Assembly (NCBI RefSeq): GCF_027111315.2
Contig: NZ_CP114289.2
Location: 1,240,001 to 1,304,000 of the forward strand
Length of the DNA: 64,000 bases
Direction of reading: 5' to 3'
Origin: Flavobacterium limnophilum
GTDB taxonomy: Bacteria > Bacteroidota > Bacteroidia > Flavobacteriales > Flavobacteriaceae
Notes under the pieces: generated by a model
Seen by the model: only the letters and a program-made list of their open reading frames with translations
Database searches by the model: none
Told to the model about the DNA's origin: nothing
Shown: positions 26,701 to 34,352 of the stretch, piece after piece
Layout: each line of letters opens with the position of its first letter
Numbering within the stretch: position 1 is the stretch's first letter
Made by a program: the position numbers and the translations under genes

Positions 26701-29488
26701 AGCTTGCTCCGGAACAGATGGTTATTGGAGTGGAAATTTTTGCAGGTTTCGGAGTCACGTTCAACACCAATTCTTGGTTGGCGGTACATCCGTCGTTGGT
26801 TACCAAATAAGTTCCGGCAGTCGTGTATTCCGTTCCGTTTACCGGCCAAGTATAGCTTGCTCCAGAACATATTGTTATTGGAGTGGAAATTTTTGCAGGT
26901 TTCGGAGTCACGTTCAACACCAATTCTTGGTTGGCGGTACATCCGTCGTTGGTTACCAAATAAGTTCCACCAATTGAGTAAACAGTTCCGTTTACCGGCC
27001 AAGTGTAGCTTGCTCCAGAACAGATTGTTATTGGAGTGGAAACTTTGTTCGGTTTTGGAGTCACGGTCAACACCAATTCTAGGTCAGCCGTACATCCGTC
27101 ATTATTTACCAAATAAGTTCCAGCAGTTGTGTATTCGATTCCGTTCACCGGCCAAGTATAGCTTGCTCCCGAACAGATTGTTATTGGAGTGGAAATTTTG
27201 GTTGGTTTTGGAGTCACGGTCAACACCAATTCTTGGTTGGCGGTACATCCATCATTGGTTACCAAATAAGCTCCGCCAATTGTGTATTCAGTTCCGTTCA
27301 CCGGCCAAGTATAGCTTGCTCCGGAACAGATGGTTATTGGAGTGGAAATTTTGGTTGGTTTTGGAGTCACGGTCAATACCAATTCTTGGTTGGCAGTACA
27401 TCCGTCGTTGGTTACCAAATAAGTTCCGGCAGTCGTGTATTCGATTCCGTTCACCGGCCAAGTATAGCTTGCTCCAGAACAGATTGTTATTGGAGTGGAA
27501 ATTTTGGTTGGTTTTGGAGTCACGGTCAACACCAATTCTTGGTTGGCGGTACATCCATCATTGGTTACCAAATAAGCTCCGCCAATTGTGTATTCAGTTC
27601 CGTTCACCGGCCAAGTATAGCTTGCTCCGGAACAGATGGTTATTGGAGTGGAAATTTTGGTTGGTTTTGGAGTCACGGTCAATACCAATTCTTGGTTGGC
27701 AGTACATCCGTCGTTGGTTACCAAATAAGTTCCGGCAGTCGTGTATTCTGTTCCGTTCACCGGCCAAGTATAGCTTGCTCCGGAACAGATTGTTATTGGA
27801 GTGGAAATTTTTGCAGGTTTCGGAGTCACGTTCAACACCAATTCTTGGTTGGCGGTACATCCGTCGTTGGTTACCAAATAAGTTCCGGCAGTCGTGTATT
27901 CGATTCCGTTCACCGGCCAAGTGTAGCTTGCTCCGGAACAGATTGTTATTGGAGTGGAAATTTTGGTTGGTTTCGGAGTCACGGTCAACACCAATTCTTG
28001 GTCAGCCGTACATCCGTCATTATTTACCAAATAAGTTCCAGCAGTCGTATATTCCGTTCCGTTTACCGGCCAAGTATAGCTTGCTCCGGAACAGATGGTT
28101 ATTGGAGTGGAAATTTTGGTTGGTTTATTAGGGGTCACGGTCACGGTTTGGTTGCAGCTCAAAGAAATATTGTCTGCGGCATCTTTTGCCGTCCAGGTAA
28201 TGGTCGTAATTCCGATAGGATAGTTTGCCGACAAGGCAAGTGCGTCAGAACGAACTCCGGTGAATGTAAACGAAGTGGAACAATTGTCGGTGGCCGTAGG
28301 GTTCACGATGGCAACTGCGGCGCCACAGATTCCCGCATCGGCATTTGTGGTGATATTGGCAGGACAAGTGATAACTGGAGGCGTTAAATCTGCAGCAGTA
28401 ATGTTTTTTTTAACGGTATATACATTACAAGGGACAAGACCAGCCGGGTCAGTAACAGTCAAAGATACCTCGTAAGTACCATTTGATGTATAGGCATGAG
28501 TTGGGTTCTGAAGAGTGCTAGTAGCACTACCATCACCAAAATTCCATAAATAGGTAACATTGCTACCTCCATATGTGATATTTCCTTTAAAATCAACAAT
28601 TTTATTACAAGATTCTCCTGTTCCAGGAATAATGGTACCTATATTTGCAACTATCCCTTCTCTAAATACTATTGCGACATCCCTATTAACAGTAACAAAC
28701 GTGGTTGTACAAGCATCACTTAAAGGAACTGTTACAGCTATGTTAAATACATACGAACCCGCTGTGCTGACAGTTACAATAGTTTTGGCTGTATTATTAG
28801 GATTGAATGTTGCTGTTCCCGGACCACTTTTCTTTGTCCACAAATAGGATGCAGAACCACCTACATACCCATTTAGTGCAACTTCAATATTTGTTGGCCC
28901 TATACATACTTCATTTGCTGAACCAGCAATAACTGCAAAGTCAGGATCAATTTGTATAGTACCCCCATTTTGAACTAATTGGCTAAATAAAATACAAACA
29001 TTTCCACCCCCTGTACAGGCTGCATATTCTACTGTACCGATTACTAATCTTCTGGTATTGTTGCAAGTTCCGCTAGATCCAATAGCGTCTGACGAACTAC
29101 CAGACCAAGTTGTATTTTCAACTACTATTGCCGTATTATTGGCTAAGGTCAATACAACAGAATTACTACTCCATAATATATGACCGCCATTTTTAACAAT
29201 AATTCTATTAATTGTGGATGGAATTGTTATGCTATTATCCATAGTAATGGTATATCCAGCATTAATCGTGACAGTACCGGTACAATTTGAAACATAAGTT
29301 AAAAACTGGGTCGCATTCATATTTGATGATACAACACAATCTGCTTTTGCATCAGACATCCCTGCAAACAAAAAGAAAGCCAATAATAGGAAAACTCTTT
29401 TTATGGTAAAAGAGAGTGGTTTTAGATTTGAAATAAAATTGTTTTGTAGGTTAACAATTAGAATTGTGGTATTTTTTTTCATAATCAC
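20705..29488 (-). CDS. Giant T9SS-secreted repetitive adhesin B (gliding-type C-terminal domain)
   Basis: A 2927-aa cell-surface protein. The N terminus is long before the hydrophobic signal core (RVFLLLAFFLFAGM, cut near AKA). Then come a unique region; a PKD domain with WNFGDGSATSTLQNPTHAY at about 285-370; an HYR domain at about 370-452; and 28 repeats of 51 aa at about residues 455-1882. One SprB-like repeat follows (ISCKGGTTTVTISATGG, DAKGCQITVSG), then HYR-like modules, cadherin-like modules, and the type B sorting domain (FTPNGDGTNE, IYNRWGVLVFE, LPTGTYFYILNY, KKDGFLYLSR). The part after the array is homologous to adhesin A, with patches of identity at the DNA level. First gene of the unit with SprF- and PorE-like copies B. 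The adhesive role is inferred. Confidence 0.9.
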   Translation of the reverse strand: MIMKKNTTILIVNLQNNFISNLKPLSFTIKRVFLLLAFFLFAGMSDAKADCVVSSNMNATQFLTYVSNCTGTVTINAGYTITMDNSITIPSTINRIIVKNGGHILWSSNSVVLTLANNTAIVVENTTWSGSSSDAIGSSGTCNNTRRLVIGTVEYAACTGGGNVCILFSQLVQNGGTIQIDPDFAVIAGSANEVCIGPTNIEVALNGYVGGSASYLWTKKSGPGTATFNPNNTAKTIVTVSTAGSYVFNIAVTVPLSDACTTTFVTVNRDVAIVFREGIVANIGTIIPGTGESCNKIVDFKGNITYGGSNVTYLWNFGDGSATSTLQNPTHAYTSNGTYEVSLTVTDPAGLVPCNVYTVKKNITAADLTPPVITCPANITTNADAGICGAAVAIVNPTATDNCSTSFTFTGVRSDALALSANYPIGITTITWTAKDAADNISLSCNQTVTVTPNKPTKISTPITICSGASYTWPVNGTEYTTAGTYLVNNDGCTADQELVLTVTPKPTKISTPITICSGASYTWPVNGIEYTTAGTYLVTNDGCTANQELVLNVTPKPAKISTPITICSGASYTWPVNGTEYTTAGTYLVTNDGCTANQELVLTVTPKPTKISTPITICSGASYTWPVNGTEYTIGGAYLVTNDGCTANQELVLTVTPKPTKISTPITICSGASYTWPVNGIEYTTAGTYLVTNDGCTANQELVLTVTPKPTKISTPITICSGASYTWPVNGTEYTIGGAYLVTNDGCTANQELVLTVTPKPTKISTPITICSGASYTWPVNGIEYTTAGTYLVNNDGCTADLELVLTVTPKPNKVSTPITICSGASYTWPVNGTVYSIGGTYLVTNDGCTANQELVLNVTPKPAKISTPITICSGASYTWPVNGTEYTTAGTYLVTNDGCTANQELVLNVTPKPAKISTPITICSGASYTWPVNGTEYTIGGAYLVTNDGCTANQELVLTVTPKPTKISTPITICSGASYTWPVNGTEYTTAGTYLVTNDGCTANQELVLTVTPKPTKISTPITICSGASYTWPANGTEYTTAGTYLVTNDGCTANQELVLTVTPKPTKISTPITICSGASYTWPVNGTEYTIGGAYLVTNDGCTANQELVLTVTPKPTKISTPITICSGASYTWPVNGIEYTTAGTYLVTNDGCTANQELVLNVTPKPAKISTPITICSGASYTWPVNGTEYTIGGAYLVTNDGCTANQELVLNVTPKPAKISTPITICSGASYTWPVNGTEYTIGGAYLVTNDGCTANQELVLTVTPKPTKISTPITICSGASYTWPVNGIEYTTAGTYLVTNDGCTANQELVLNVTPKPAKISTPITICSGASYTWPVNGTIYSIAGTYLVTNDGCTADQELVLTVTPKPTKISTPITICSGASYTWPVNGTEYTTAGTYLVTNDGCTANQELVLNVTPKPAKISTPITICSGASYTWPVNGTEYTTAGTYLVTNDGCTANQELVLTVTPKPTKISTPITICSGASYTWPVNGTAYTTAGTYLVTNDGCTANQELVLTVTPKPTKISTPITICSGASYTWPVNGTEYTTAGTYLVTNDGCTANQELVLTVTPKPTKISTPITICSGASYTWPVNGTEYTTAGTYLVTNDGCTANQELVLTVTPKPTKISTPITICSGASYTWPVNGTEYTTAGTYLVNNDGCTADQELVLTVTPKPTKISTPITICSGASYTWPINGTVYTTAGTYLVTNDGCTADQELVLTVTPKPTKISTPITICSGASYTWPVNGIEYTTAGTYLVTNDGCTANQELVLTVTPKPTKISTPITICSGASYTWPVNGTIYSIAGTYLVTNDGCTADQELVLTVTPKPTKISTPITICSGASYTWPVNGTAYTVGGTYTKTNDGCTADQELVLTVNQLTASKEVGTISCKGGTTTVTISATGGIPPYSNIGEHTVYAGPYSFNVTDAKGCQITVSGTITEGDGTAPLISELPSISSINCPATPVFVQAVATDNIDSNVSLTFADVTTNGDCAGSYSVTRTWTAKDACGNTSTASQTINVIDTTAPVIAVPPTRLSINCPETPVFGEATATDECGSKSSLTSSDVTTPGACAGSYSITRTWTAKDACGNTSTAYQTIRVKDATAPVITACAQNLTIASNLNCQAIVPDFTKNVTATDACTSSDSLIITQSPAAGTLVSSGTITILISVKDACGNESTCESKLIVSNFIVANDDAGTTVNGNTGGVSFTNVLSNDLLNCKAVNTDNANITFVSSTNSNVSLSGTNVIVASGTPAGSYSLVYHICEKLNPANCASATVTVNVNAPVIDAVADTIAGGNGTIGNANAGNVLSANPTNADTLNGTPVTIAQVNLIIVTAASSIGGAPVPSINTATGQVSVPAGTPAGTYAIVYSICEKLNPANCDSATAIITIALGKMTNSAPVINRTINCDATNLVITLLEKVTMNESPVTLTMVNLSLTSGSYPKITLGDLGSLNAENGIPVGEYKFAYMVCDKLNPDNCAVGFVNITVQDISAPVIAALPATKTISCGTALDFAQAVASDSCSSVTLTFVDATTNGNCAGSYSVTRTWTAKDASGNTSTASQTINVTDTVAPIIAALPAPSTISCSNTPVFAVATATDGCGSDFTLTSTDVTTNGVCAGSYSITRTWTATDACGNKSTASQTINVQDLVGPTTATLFLASIDVTCDAIPAKPDLVFVDNCSAVATPVYTEKIINQTLTSYSIVREWSVADACGNTSKFVQTVNVTITNAGTTITSSACNADSSPINLNDLLPAGTPTNGNWINTDNVGILQGSIFNALDVPLGDYVFEYRISGGDCPTSIKININVNFDCKVLGCETVVVHKAFTPNGDGTNEKLVIDGVNNNICYPSGVNIEIYNRWGVLVFETTKYNNETNAFEGFSKGRTTISQSDGLPTGTYFYILNYESFDGSGNIEIIKKDGFLYLSR
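23843..28126 (-). repeat. Tandem array of 28 x 153-bp (51-aa) units in adhesin B
   Basis: The unit runs KPTKISTPITICSGASYTWP, then (V)NGTEYTTAGTYLV, then TNDGCTANQELVLTVTP. Each unit has two Cys (TICSG, DGCT), probably a disulfide. Variants alternate at PAK/PTK, TTAGT/TIGGA/SIAGT and ANQ/ADQ. Higher-order blocks of several units recur almost unchanged. The first unit starts NKPT and the last ends VNQLTASK. Confidence 0.95.
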
Positions 29489-30055
29489 ATTATTTTTTTT
29501 AATTAGCCTTCTTTATTTTACATAAATTGTTCGAAATAAGAATGTTGTTTTTCTCGATTGCGAAACTAACGACTATTAATGATGTAGAAATTTTTTCTCT
29601 GTCAATAACCTAAAAACTCGTTAAAAGGATAATATTATCTTTTTGTAACTTGATTTGATACTATTCAATTTAACTTTTTTAAAACATAGATAAGTTGTTG
29701 ATTTTATGATTAATTTTAATTTTATTTCAAAAAAACATTTTTTTAAACACCAAAATTTAACAATAAATTTATTAAATAAAAACCTATTAAATGCATAAAT
29801 AACACATAAAGTGCAATATTTGTATTTTTTACAAGTAAATTTCCATATAAAAAACACATCAATTAAAGACGTGGTTAAAATGTTAAAATTATGTGTATTC
29901 AATATTGGGCTTGCCTTTTCATCTAAATTGTATTACTTTAATAATTATTTGATTTTTATTTTGAATAAATACACTAATCAAAATTTATTTTGTAATTTGT
30001 TATTAGTTTATATGAGTTACATAATTACAATAGAAAAAGACAACGGTAAAAAAAA
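29489..30055. other. AT-rich divergent intergenic region between adhesin B and the polyphosphate operon
   Basis: About 570 bp with very low GC. It must carry promoters for both divergent transcripts. It holds the copy of the shared adhesin upstream element at 29591-29625. I found no clear TTG/TAnnTTTG pair in either direction. The two short open frames in it have no recognisable product and I do not call them. Confidence 0.5.
29591..29625. promoter_or_regulatory. Upstream element shared by both adhesin genes (copy B)
   Basis: Partner of 17451-17485: TTTTTTCTCT, ACCTAAA and ACTCGTT at the same spacing, 31 of 35 positions equal. It lies about 100 bp before the adhesin B start codon. Confidence 0.4.
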
Positions 30056-30541
30056 ATGAAAAATCTAATCCTGATTCGCCACGCAAAATCTAGTTGGGAA
30101 GCGCCATTAAGAGACATCGATAGACCTTTGGAGCAAAGAGGGATAATGGATGCCCATCTAGTGGCCACAAATTGTGTAAAATATATCCCGTCAACTTTTG
30201 TAGTATGGAGTAGCATGGCCAAAAGAGCTTCAGAAACAGCACTTATTTTTGCCCAAAATTTTTTATATCCCATAGAAAGCATCGTTTTTAAAGAAGAACT
30301 TTATACTTTTGATGAAAATCAACTGGAAAAGGTTATTAAATCGTGTAATAATATTTTTGAAAATGTTATTCTTTTCGGGCATAATGCTGCAATTACAGAT
30401 TTTGTTAATAAATTTGGAGATATTTATATTGAAAATGTTCCCACATCAGGTTTTGTATCGCTTGAATTCAACACAGATGATTGGGGAAAAATTAAAAAAG
30501 GCAAAACCAAAAAACTAATATTTCCTAAAAAATTAAAATAA
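30056..30541 (+). CDS. SixA-like phosphohistidine phosphatase (histidine phosphatase family)
   Basis: A 161-aa cytosolic protein of the RHG/histidine phosphatase family. Seen: the nucleophile motif LIRHAKSSW at residues 5-13, SSMAKRASETA with the second Arg, and the second catalytic His in FGHNAAI near residue 105. The size fits SixA, which removes phosphate from histidine-phosphorylated proteins, rather than larger phosphoglycerate mutases. Its stop and the ppk1 start are one base apart, so the two are surely co-expressed. The substrate here is unknown; a link to polyphosphate metabolism is inferred from the operon only. Confidence 0.85.
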   Translation: MKNLILIRHAKSSWEAPLRDIDRPLEQRGIMDAHLVATNCVKYIPSTFVVWSSMAKRASETALIFAQNFLYPIESIVFKEELYTFDENQLEKVIKSCNNIFENVILFGHNAAITDFVNKFGDIYIENVPTSGFVSLEFNTDDWGKIKKGKTKKLIFPKKLK

Positions 30542-30542
30542 A

Positions 30543-32615
30543 GTGCATAATTACAAGTATATAGATAGAGAAAAAAGTTGGTTAACCTTTAATGCGAGAG
30601 TACTTCAAGAAGCAGCAGACGATACCGTTCCATTATTAGACAGATTACGTTTTTTGGGGATTTTCTCGAATAATTTAGACGAATTTTTTAGGGTGCGATT
30701 CGCTGCCATCCGAAGATTGAGTTTGTCCGGAATATCGGGAGAAAAATTTCTTGGAGGAATTTCGGCCCAACAATCGGTCAAAGACATCACGGATATTGTT
30801 ATTCAACAGCAATCCGAAAGTTTAAGAATATTAAATAGTATCGAAACCAAAATGGGAACCGAAAACATTTTCATGGTAAATGAAAATGGCATCTCGAAAG
30901 AACAAGAAGTGTTTTTGAAAGACTTTTTTATCCAAAAACTAAGTCCTGAATTGATTACCATTATACTAAATGATTTAGCCGAATTTCCGGTATTGAAAGA
31001 TACCGTGGGCTACTTGGCCATTAAATTGGTAATGAAAAAAAAGTCGGAAATTCGATATGCAATGATCGAAATTCCCAATACAATAAACCGATTTGTCGTT
31101 TTGCCTTCAACAGATAAAAAGCAATACGTCATTCTACTCGATGATGTGATTAGACACAATTTGGGAAGTATTTTTAACATTTTTGATTATGAAAGTGTTT
31201 CGGCCCACATGATAAAAATTACAAGAGACGCCCAGTTGGATATCGACAGTGATTTGAGCAAAAGTATTCTGGAGAAAATAGCGACCAGTGTAAAAGACCG
31301 TAGAATAGGAGAACCGGTTCGGTTCATATACGACCAGTTGATTGACCAAGATACCCTTCAATTTTTTCTTGATAAAATGAAAATCGTTTCTACCGACAGT
31401 ATCATTCCAGGTGGAAGATATCACAATAGACGTGATTACATGAGTTTTCCTAATCTAGGAAGATACGATTTATTATACAAAACCAATGTGCCATTACCCA
31501 TTCCAGGATTGAATCTTGAAGGAAGCCTGTTGGAAAAAATCAGCAAAAAAGATTATTTGTTGAATGCGCCTTACCAATCGTTTTCGTACCTCACCAAGTT
31601 TTTGCGTGAAGCGGCATTAGATCCAAAAGTTACTACCATAAAGATAACTTTATATCGATTGGCCAAAAATTCGCAAATCATAAGTTCGCTTATAAATGCA
31701 GCCAAAAACGGCAAAAAAGTTACCGTTCAAATTGAATTGCAAGCCCGTTTCGATGAAGCTTCCAATATTTCTTATGCCGAGCAAATGAAAACAGAAGGAA
31801 TTAATCTTATTTTTGGTATAAAAGGACTTAAAGTACATTGTAAAGTATGCGTTATCGAAAGAATTGAAGAAGAAAAAATTCGACGTTACGGTTTTATTTC
31901 CACAGGAAACTTTAATGAACAAACGGCAAAAATTTATACAGACGTAACGCTTTTTACAAGCCACCAGCAAATATTGAAGGATATTACCAAGATTTTTGAT
32001 TTTTTTGACATTAATTACAGATTGTACCGATACAAACATCTAATTGTTTCGCCACATTACACCCGATCCAGATTCAACAAGCTGATTGACCGGGAAATTA
32101 CAAATGCCTTTGAAGGTAAAGAAGCATTCATAAAGCTAAAAATGAACAGCTTGTCTGATTTTGAAATGATTGATAAATTATATGTGGCAAGCAATGCTGG
32201 TGTAAAAATACAACTTGAAGTTAGAGGAATATGTTCTTTGATTCCCGGTATTCCCGGAATGAGCGAAAACATCGAAGCCATAAGTATTGTCGACAATTAT
32301 TTGGAACACTCCAGATTGTACATATTTGGCAATGACGGCGACCCTGAAGTTTATATTTCATCGGCTGATTTTATGACCAGAAACCTTGATGCAAGAGTAG
32401 AAGTGACTTGTCCAATTTATGATCCTGAAATCAAGCAAGAATTGATAGGCAATTTTGATTTGGGATGGAAGGGCAATGTAAAAGCTAGGTATCATTCTGA
32501 AAAATTGGATAATAAATACCGCGTTCGAAAAGAGAACGAACCCGTTTTCAGGGCACAATTGGAAACCTATAAATATTACCAAAACAAAGTAGAGGTATTT
32601 ATGGATACTTTATAG
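30543..32615 (+). CDS. ppk1: Polyphosphate kinase 1
   Basis: Makes polyphosphate reversibly from the gamma-phosphate of ATP. The 690-aa length is typical. Seen: N-terminal domain (YIDREKSWLTFNARVLQEA, LRFLGIFSNNLDEFFRVR), core, and the PLD-like C-terminal half. The latter has GLKVHCKVCVI, holding the autophosphorylated His, and the YGFISTGNFNEQTA stretch. The start is GTG one base after the stop of the SixA-like gene. The ppx gene follows 39 bp downstream, so synthesis and degradation enzymes are in one operon. Confidence 0.97.
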   Translation: MHNYKYIDREKSWLTFNARVLQEAADDTVPLLDRLRFLGIFSNNLDEFFRVRFAAIRRLSLSGISGEKFLGGISAQQSVKDITDIVIQQQSESLRILNSIETKMGTENIFMVNENGISKEQEVFLKDFFIQKLSPELITIILNDLAEFPVLKDTVGYLAIKLVMKKKSEIRYAMIEIPNTINRFVVLPSTDKKQYVILLDDVIRHNLGSIFNIFDYESVSAHMIKITRDAQLDIDSDLSKSILEKIATSVKDRRIGEPVRFIYDQLIDQDTLQFFLDKMKIVSTDSIIPGGRYHNRRDYMSFPNLGRYDLLYKTNVPLPIPGLNLEGSLLEKISKKDYLLNAPYQSFSYLTKFLREAALDPKVTTIKITLYRLAKNSQIISSLINAAKNGKKVTVQIELQARFDEASNISYAEQMKTEGINLIFGIKGLKVHCKVCVIERIEEEKIRRYGFISTGNFNEQTAKIYTDVTLFTSHQQILKDITKIFDFFDINYRLYRYKHLIVSPHYTRSRFNKLIDREITNAFEGKEAFIKLKMNSLSDFEMIDKLYVASNAGVKIQLEVRGICSLIPGIPGMSENIEAISIVDNYLEHSRLYIFGNDGDPEVYISSADFMTRNLDARVEVTCPIYDPEIKQELIGNFDLGWKGNVKARYHSEKLDNKYRVRKENEPVFRAQLETYKYYQNKVEVFMDTL

Positions 32616-32654
32616 TCATTCGTATTTTTCTTATTTAAACATATCCCAGAATCA

Positions 32655-33569
32655 ATGAATAACCCGCTCAACCAAGAAATGCTCAAAATAAAAAAATATG
32701 CCGCAATTGATATCGGTTCAAATGCAATGCGTTTATTAATCACCAATATTGTTGAGCAGGAAGGAAAACAATCACAATTCAACAAGAATTCCCTTGTTCG
32801 TGTGCCTATTCGTTTGGGGCAAGACTCCTTTACCGTAGGTGAAATTTCTCAAGAGAATATAGAAAGAATGATTGATGCCATGCAAGCATTCCGTCTTTTG
32901 ATGAAAGTACACAAAGTCGAAAAATACTTGGCTTTTGCCACTTCGGCTATGCGGGAAGCTTACAATGGCAAAGAAGTTGTCGAAATTATTAAAGAAAAAG
33001 CAGGAATCAACATCGAAATAATTGATGGAAAAAAAGAAGCCGTAATCATTGCTTCAACAGATTTGCATCATCTTTTAAAATCCGACAAAACCTATCTATA
33101 TGTTGATGTTGGTGGTGGAAGCACCGAGTTTTCTCTTTTTTCCGATGGTAAAATTGTCGTTTCCAAATCATTCAAGGCGGGTACAGTTCGTTTGTTGAAC
33201 GAGATGGTGAGAGATGTCTTGTGGCAAGAAATGGAAAAATGGATTAAAGCCAATACAAAAGAGTATGACGATGTAACCCTTATCGGTTCCGGTGGAAATA
33301 TCAATAAATTATTCAAAATGTCCGGGAAATTGCAGGATAAACCTTTGTCCTATATTTATTTGAATTCGCAATATTCCTTTTTGAATTCCTTGACTTACGA
33401 ACAAAGAATTTCGGAATTGGGTCTGAATCCCGATCGTGCCGACGTAATCATTCCTGCAACCCAAATCTATCTCAACGCCATGAAATGGAGTGGTGCCAGA
33501 AATATTTATGTTCCAAAAATTGGACTTTCTGACGGTATCGTGAAGGCAATGTATTATGGAAAGATATAG
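32655..33569 (+). CDS. ppx: Exopolyphosphatase / Ppx-GppA family phosphatase
   Basis: A 304-aa member of the ASKHA fold. Hydrolyses terminal phosphate from polyphosphate or (p)ppGpp-type substrates. Seen: AAIDIGSNAMRLL (phosphate 1), ATSAMREA, VDVGGGSTEFSLF (phosphate 2), and IGSGGNINKL. The length matches the short, single-module form lacking the extra HD-like C-terminal domain of the E. coli enzyme. Translation may start at the ATG at 32655 or the internal Met just before LKIKKYAAID. Third gene of the polyphosphate operon. Confidence 0.9.
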   Translation: MNNPLNQEMLKIKKYAAIDIGSNAMRLLITNIVEQEGKQSQFNKNSLVRVPIRLGQDSFTVGEISQENIERMIDAMQAFRLLMKVHKVEKYLAFATSAMREAYNGKEVVEIIKEKAGINIEIIDGKKEAVIIASTDLHHLLKSDKTYLYVDVGGGSTEFSLFSDGKIVVSKSFKAGTVRLLNEMVRDVLWQEMEKWIKANTKEYDDVTLIGSGGNINKLFKMSGKLQDKPLSYIYLNSQYSFLNSLTYEQRISELGLNPDRADVIIPATQIYLNAMKWSGARNIYVPKIGLSDGIVKAMYYGKI

Positions 33570-33592
33570 ATTCTGCTTGGTTTATGCAGAAT
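33570..33592. terminator. Weak hairpin between converging ppx and dnaX
   Basis: ATTCTGC (33570-33576) pairs with GCAGAAT (33586-33592), immediately after the ppx stop codon. There is no T run on the + side, so terminator function is uncertain. Confidence 0.3.
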
Positions 33593-33680
33593 GAATAGAT
33601 CGAAAATTTGCAAATTTAACACTTCGGCAGAAGTACATATATTGCGAATTTTTGATTTTTTGAGTTTAAAAAACAGGATT

Positions 33681-34352
33681 TTAAACATCCAAATCGAATG
33701 TCTTTTTCAACAACTCCAGATTAGGATTTATTTCATTCAACCTGTTGAATTTATCCAAAGCTGTAAAAGCAAATTTTTTCTCGATACTTTCATTGACAAC
33801 AATTTTGATGGCGATGTCGTGATTGTGTAAATGCCCTCTCAAATAGCCTAAAAGTCCGTTAATTTGAGATTCAAAATCGAGCTTGGATCCTTCATTGGGC
33901 AATTCGTGAATGATAGTTGTCCCTTCTAATTTGGGATCGCTTATCATCAAAAGGGATTCCATTATTTTGTGCCCTTTATCGCCCAAACGCAAGGCGTATT
34001 TATTCCAATACAACAGCATGTCGGTTTCGTTGAAAGCTTCCGTAGGCAGGTGAACTTCTTCTTTTACAATCCCTTTACTGCTTTCTTGTAATTCTCTTTT
34101 GGCACGAATACTCGAAAGCGACAATGCAGAAAATTTCGGACCTTCTGGAAGATTTGTTGTTGGTAATTTTGGAGTTTCGGTTGAAGTAACTACATTCGAA
34201 GTGCTAATTTCAACTTTTGGTTGTGCAACTTCTGCCTTCTGCAAACTGCTATCTGCCGGCTGCGTTCTGCTTTCCGCAGCCTGTTTAGTTTCAACTATCG
34301 AATAATCATTTCTCCTATAATAAGTAGGCGGAATTATAAATTGCTCAACTTT
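33681..34352 (-). CDS. dnaX: DnaX tau-specific C-terminal part, in the -1 frame after the A10 run
   Basis: Reading on from the A run (34350-34359) in the -1 frame gives GTT GAG CAA and an unbroken 222-residue extension to the stop at 33681. It begins VEQFIIPPTYYRRND, has a low-complexity Pro/Thr/Glu linker and ends in a folded segment with ETDMLLYWNKYALRLGDKG and a C-terminal helix region ELLKKTFDLDV. The full fusion would be 579 aa, a normal tau length. No independent start with a ribosome site is evident, so this is best seen as the second half of dnaX. The alternative is a sequencing error in a homopolymer, in which case there is a single ORF. Confidence 0.8.
   Translation of the reverse strand, partial: KVEQFIIPPTYYRRNDYSIVETKQAAESRTQPADSSLQKAEVAQPKVEISTSNVVTSTETPKLPTTNLPEGPKFSALSLSSIRAKRELQESSKGIVKEEVHLPTEAFNETDMLLYWNKYALRLGDKGHKIMESLLMISDPKLEGTTIIHELPNEGSKLDFESQINGLLGYLRGHLHNHDIAIKIVVNESIEKKFAFTALDKFNRLNEINPNLELLKKTFDLDV

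Noticed and set aside
25480..28131. Plus-strand open frames of up to 883 aa opposite the adhesin B array
   Set aside because: Same cause as above with a 153-bp unit. The sense-strand protein has clear domains, signal peptide and sorting domain.
29811..30059. 82-aa plus-strand frame before the SixA-like gene
   Set aside because: Extremely AT-rich, Asn/Ile/Tyr/Phe/Leu-biased as random AT DNA would give, no family motif, and it overlaps the next gene start.
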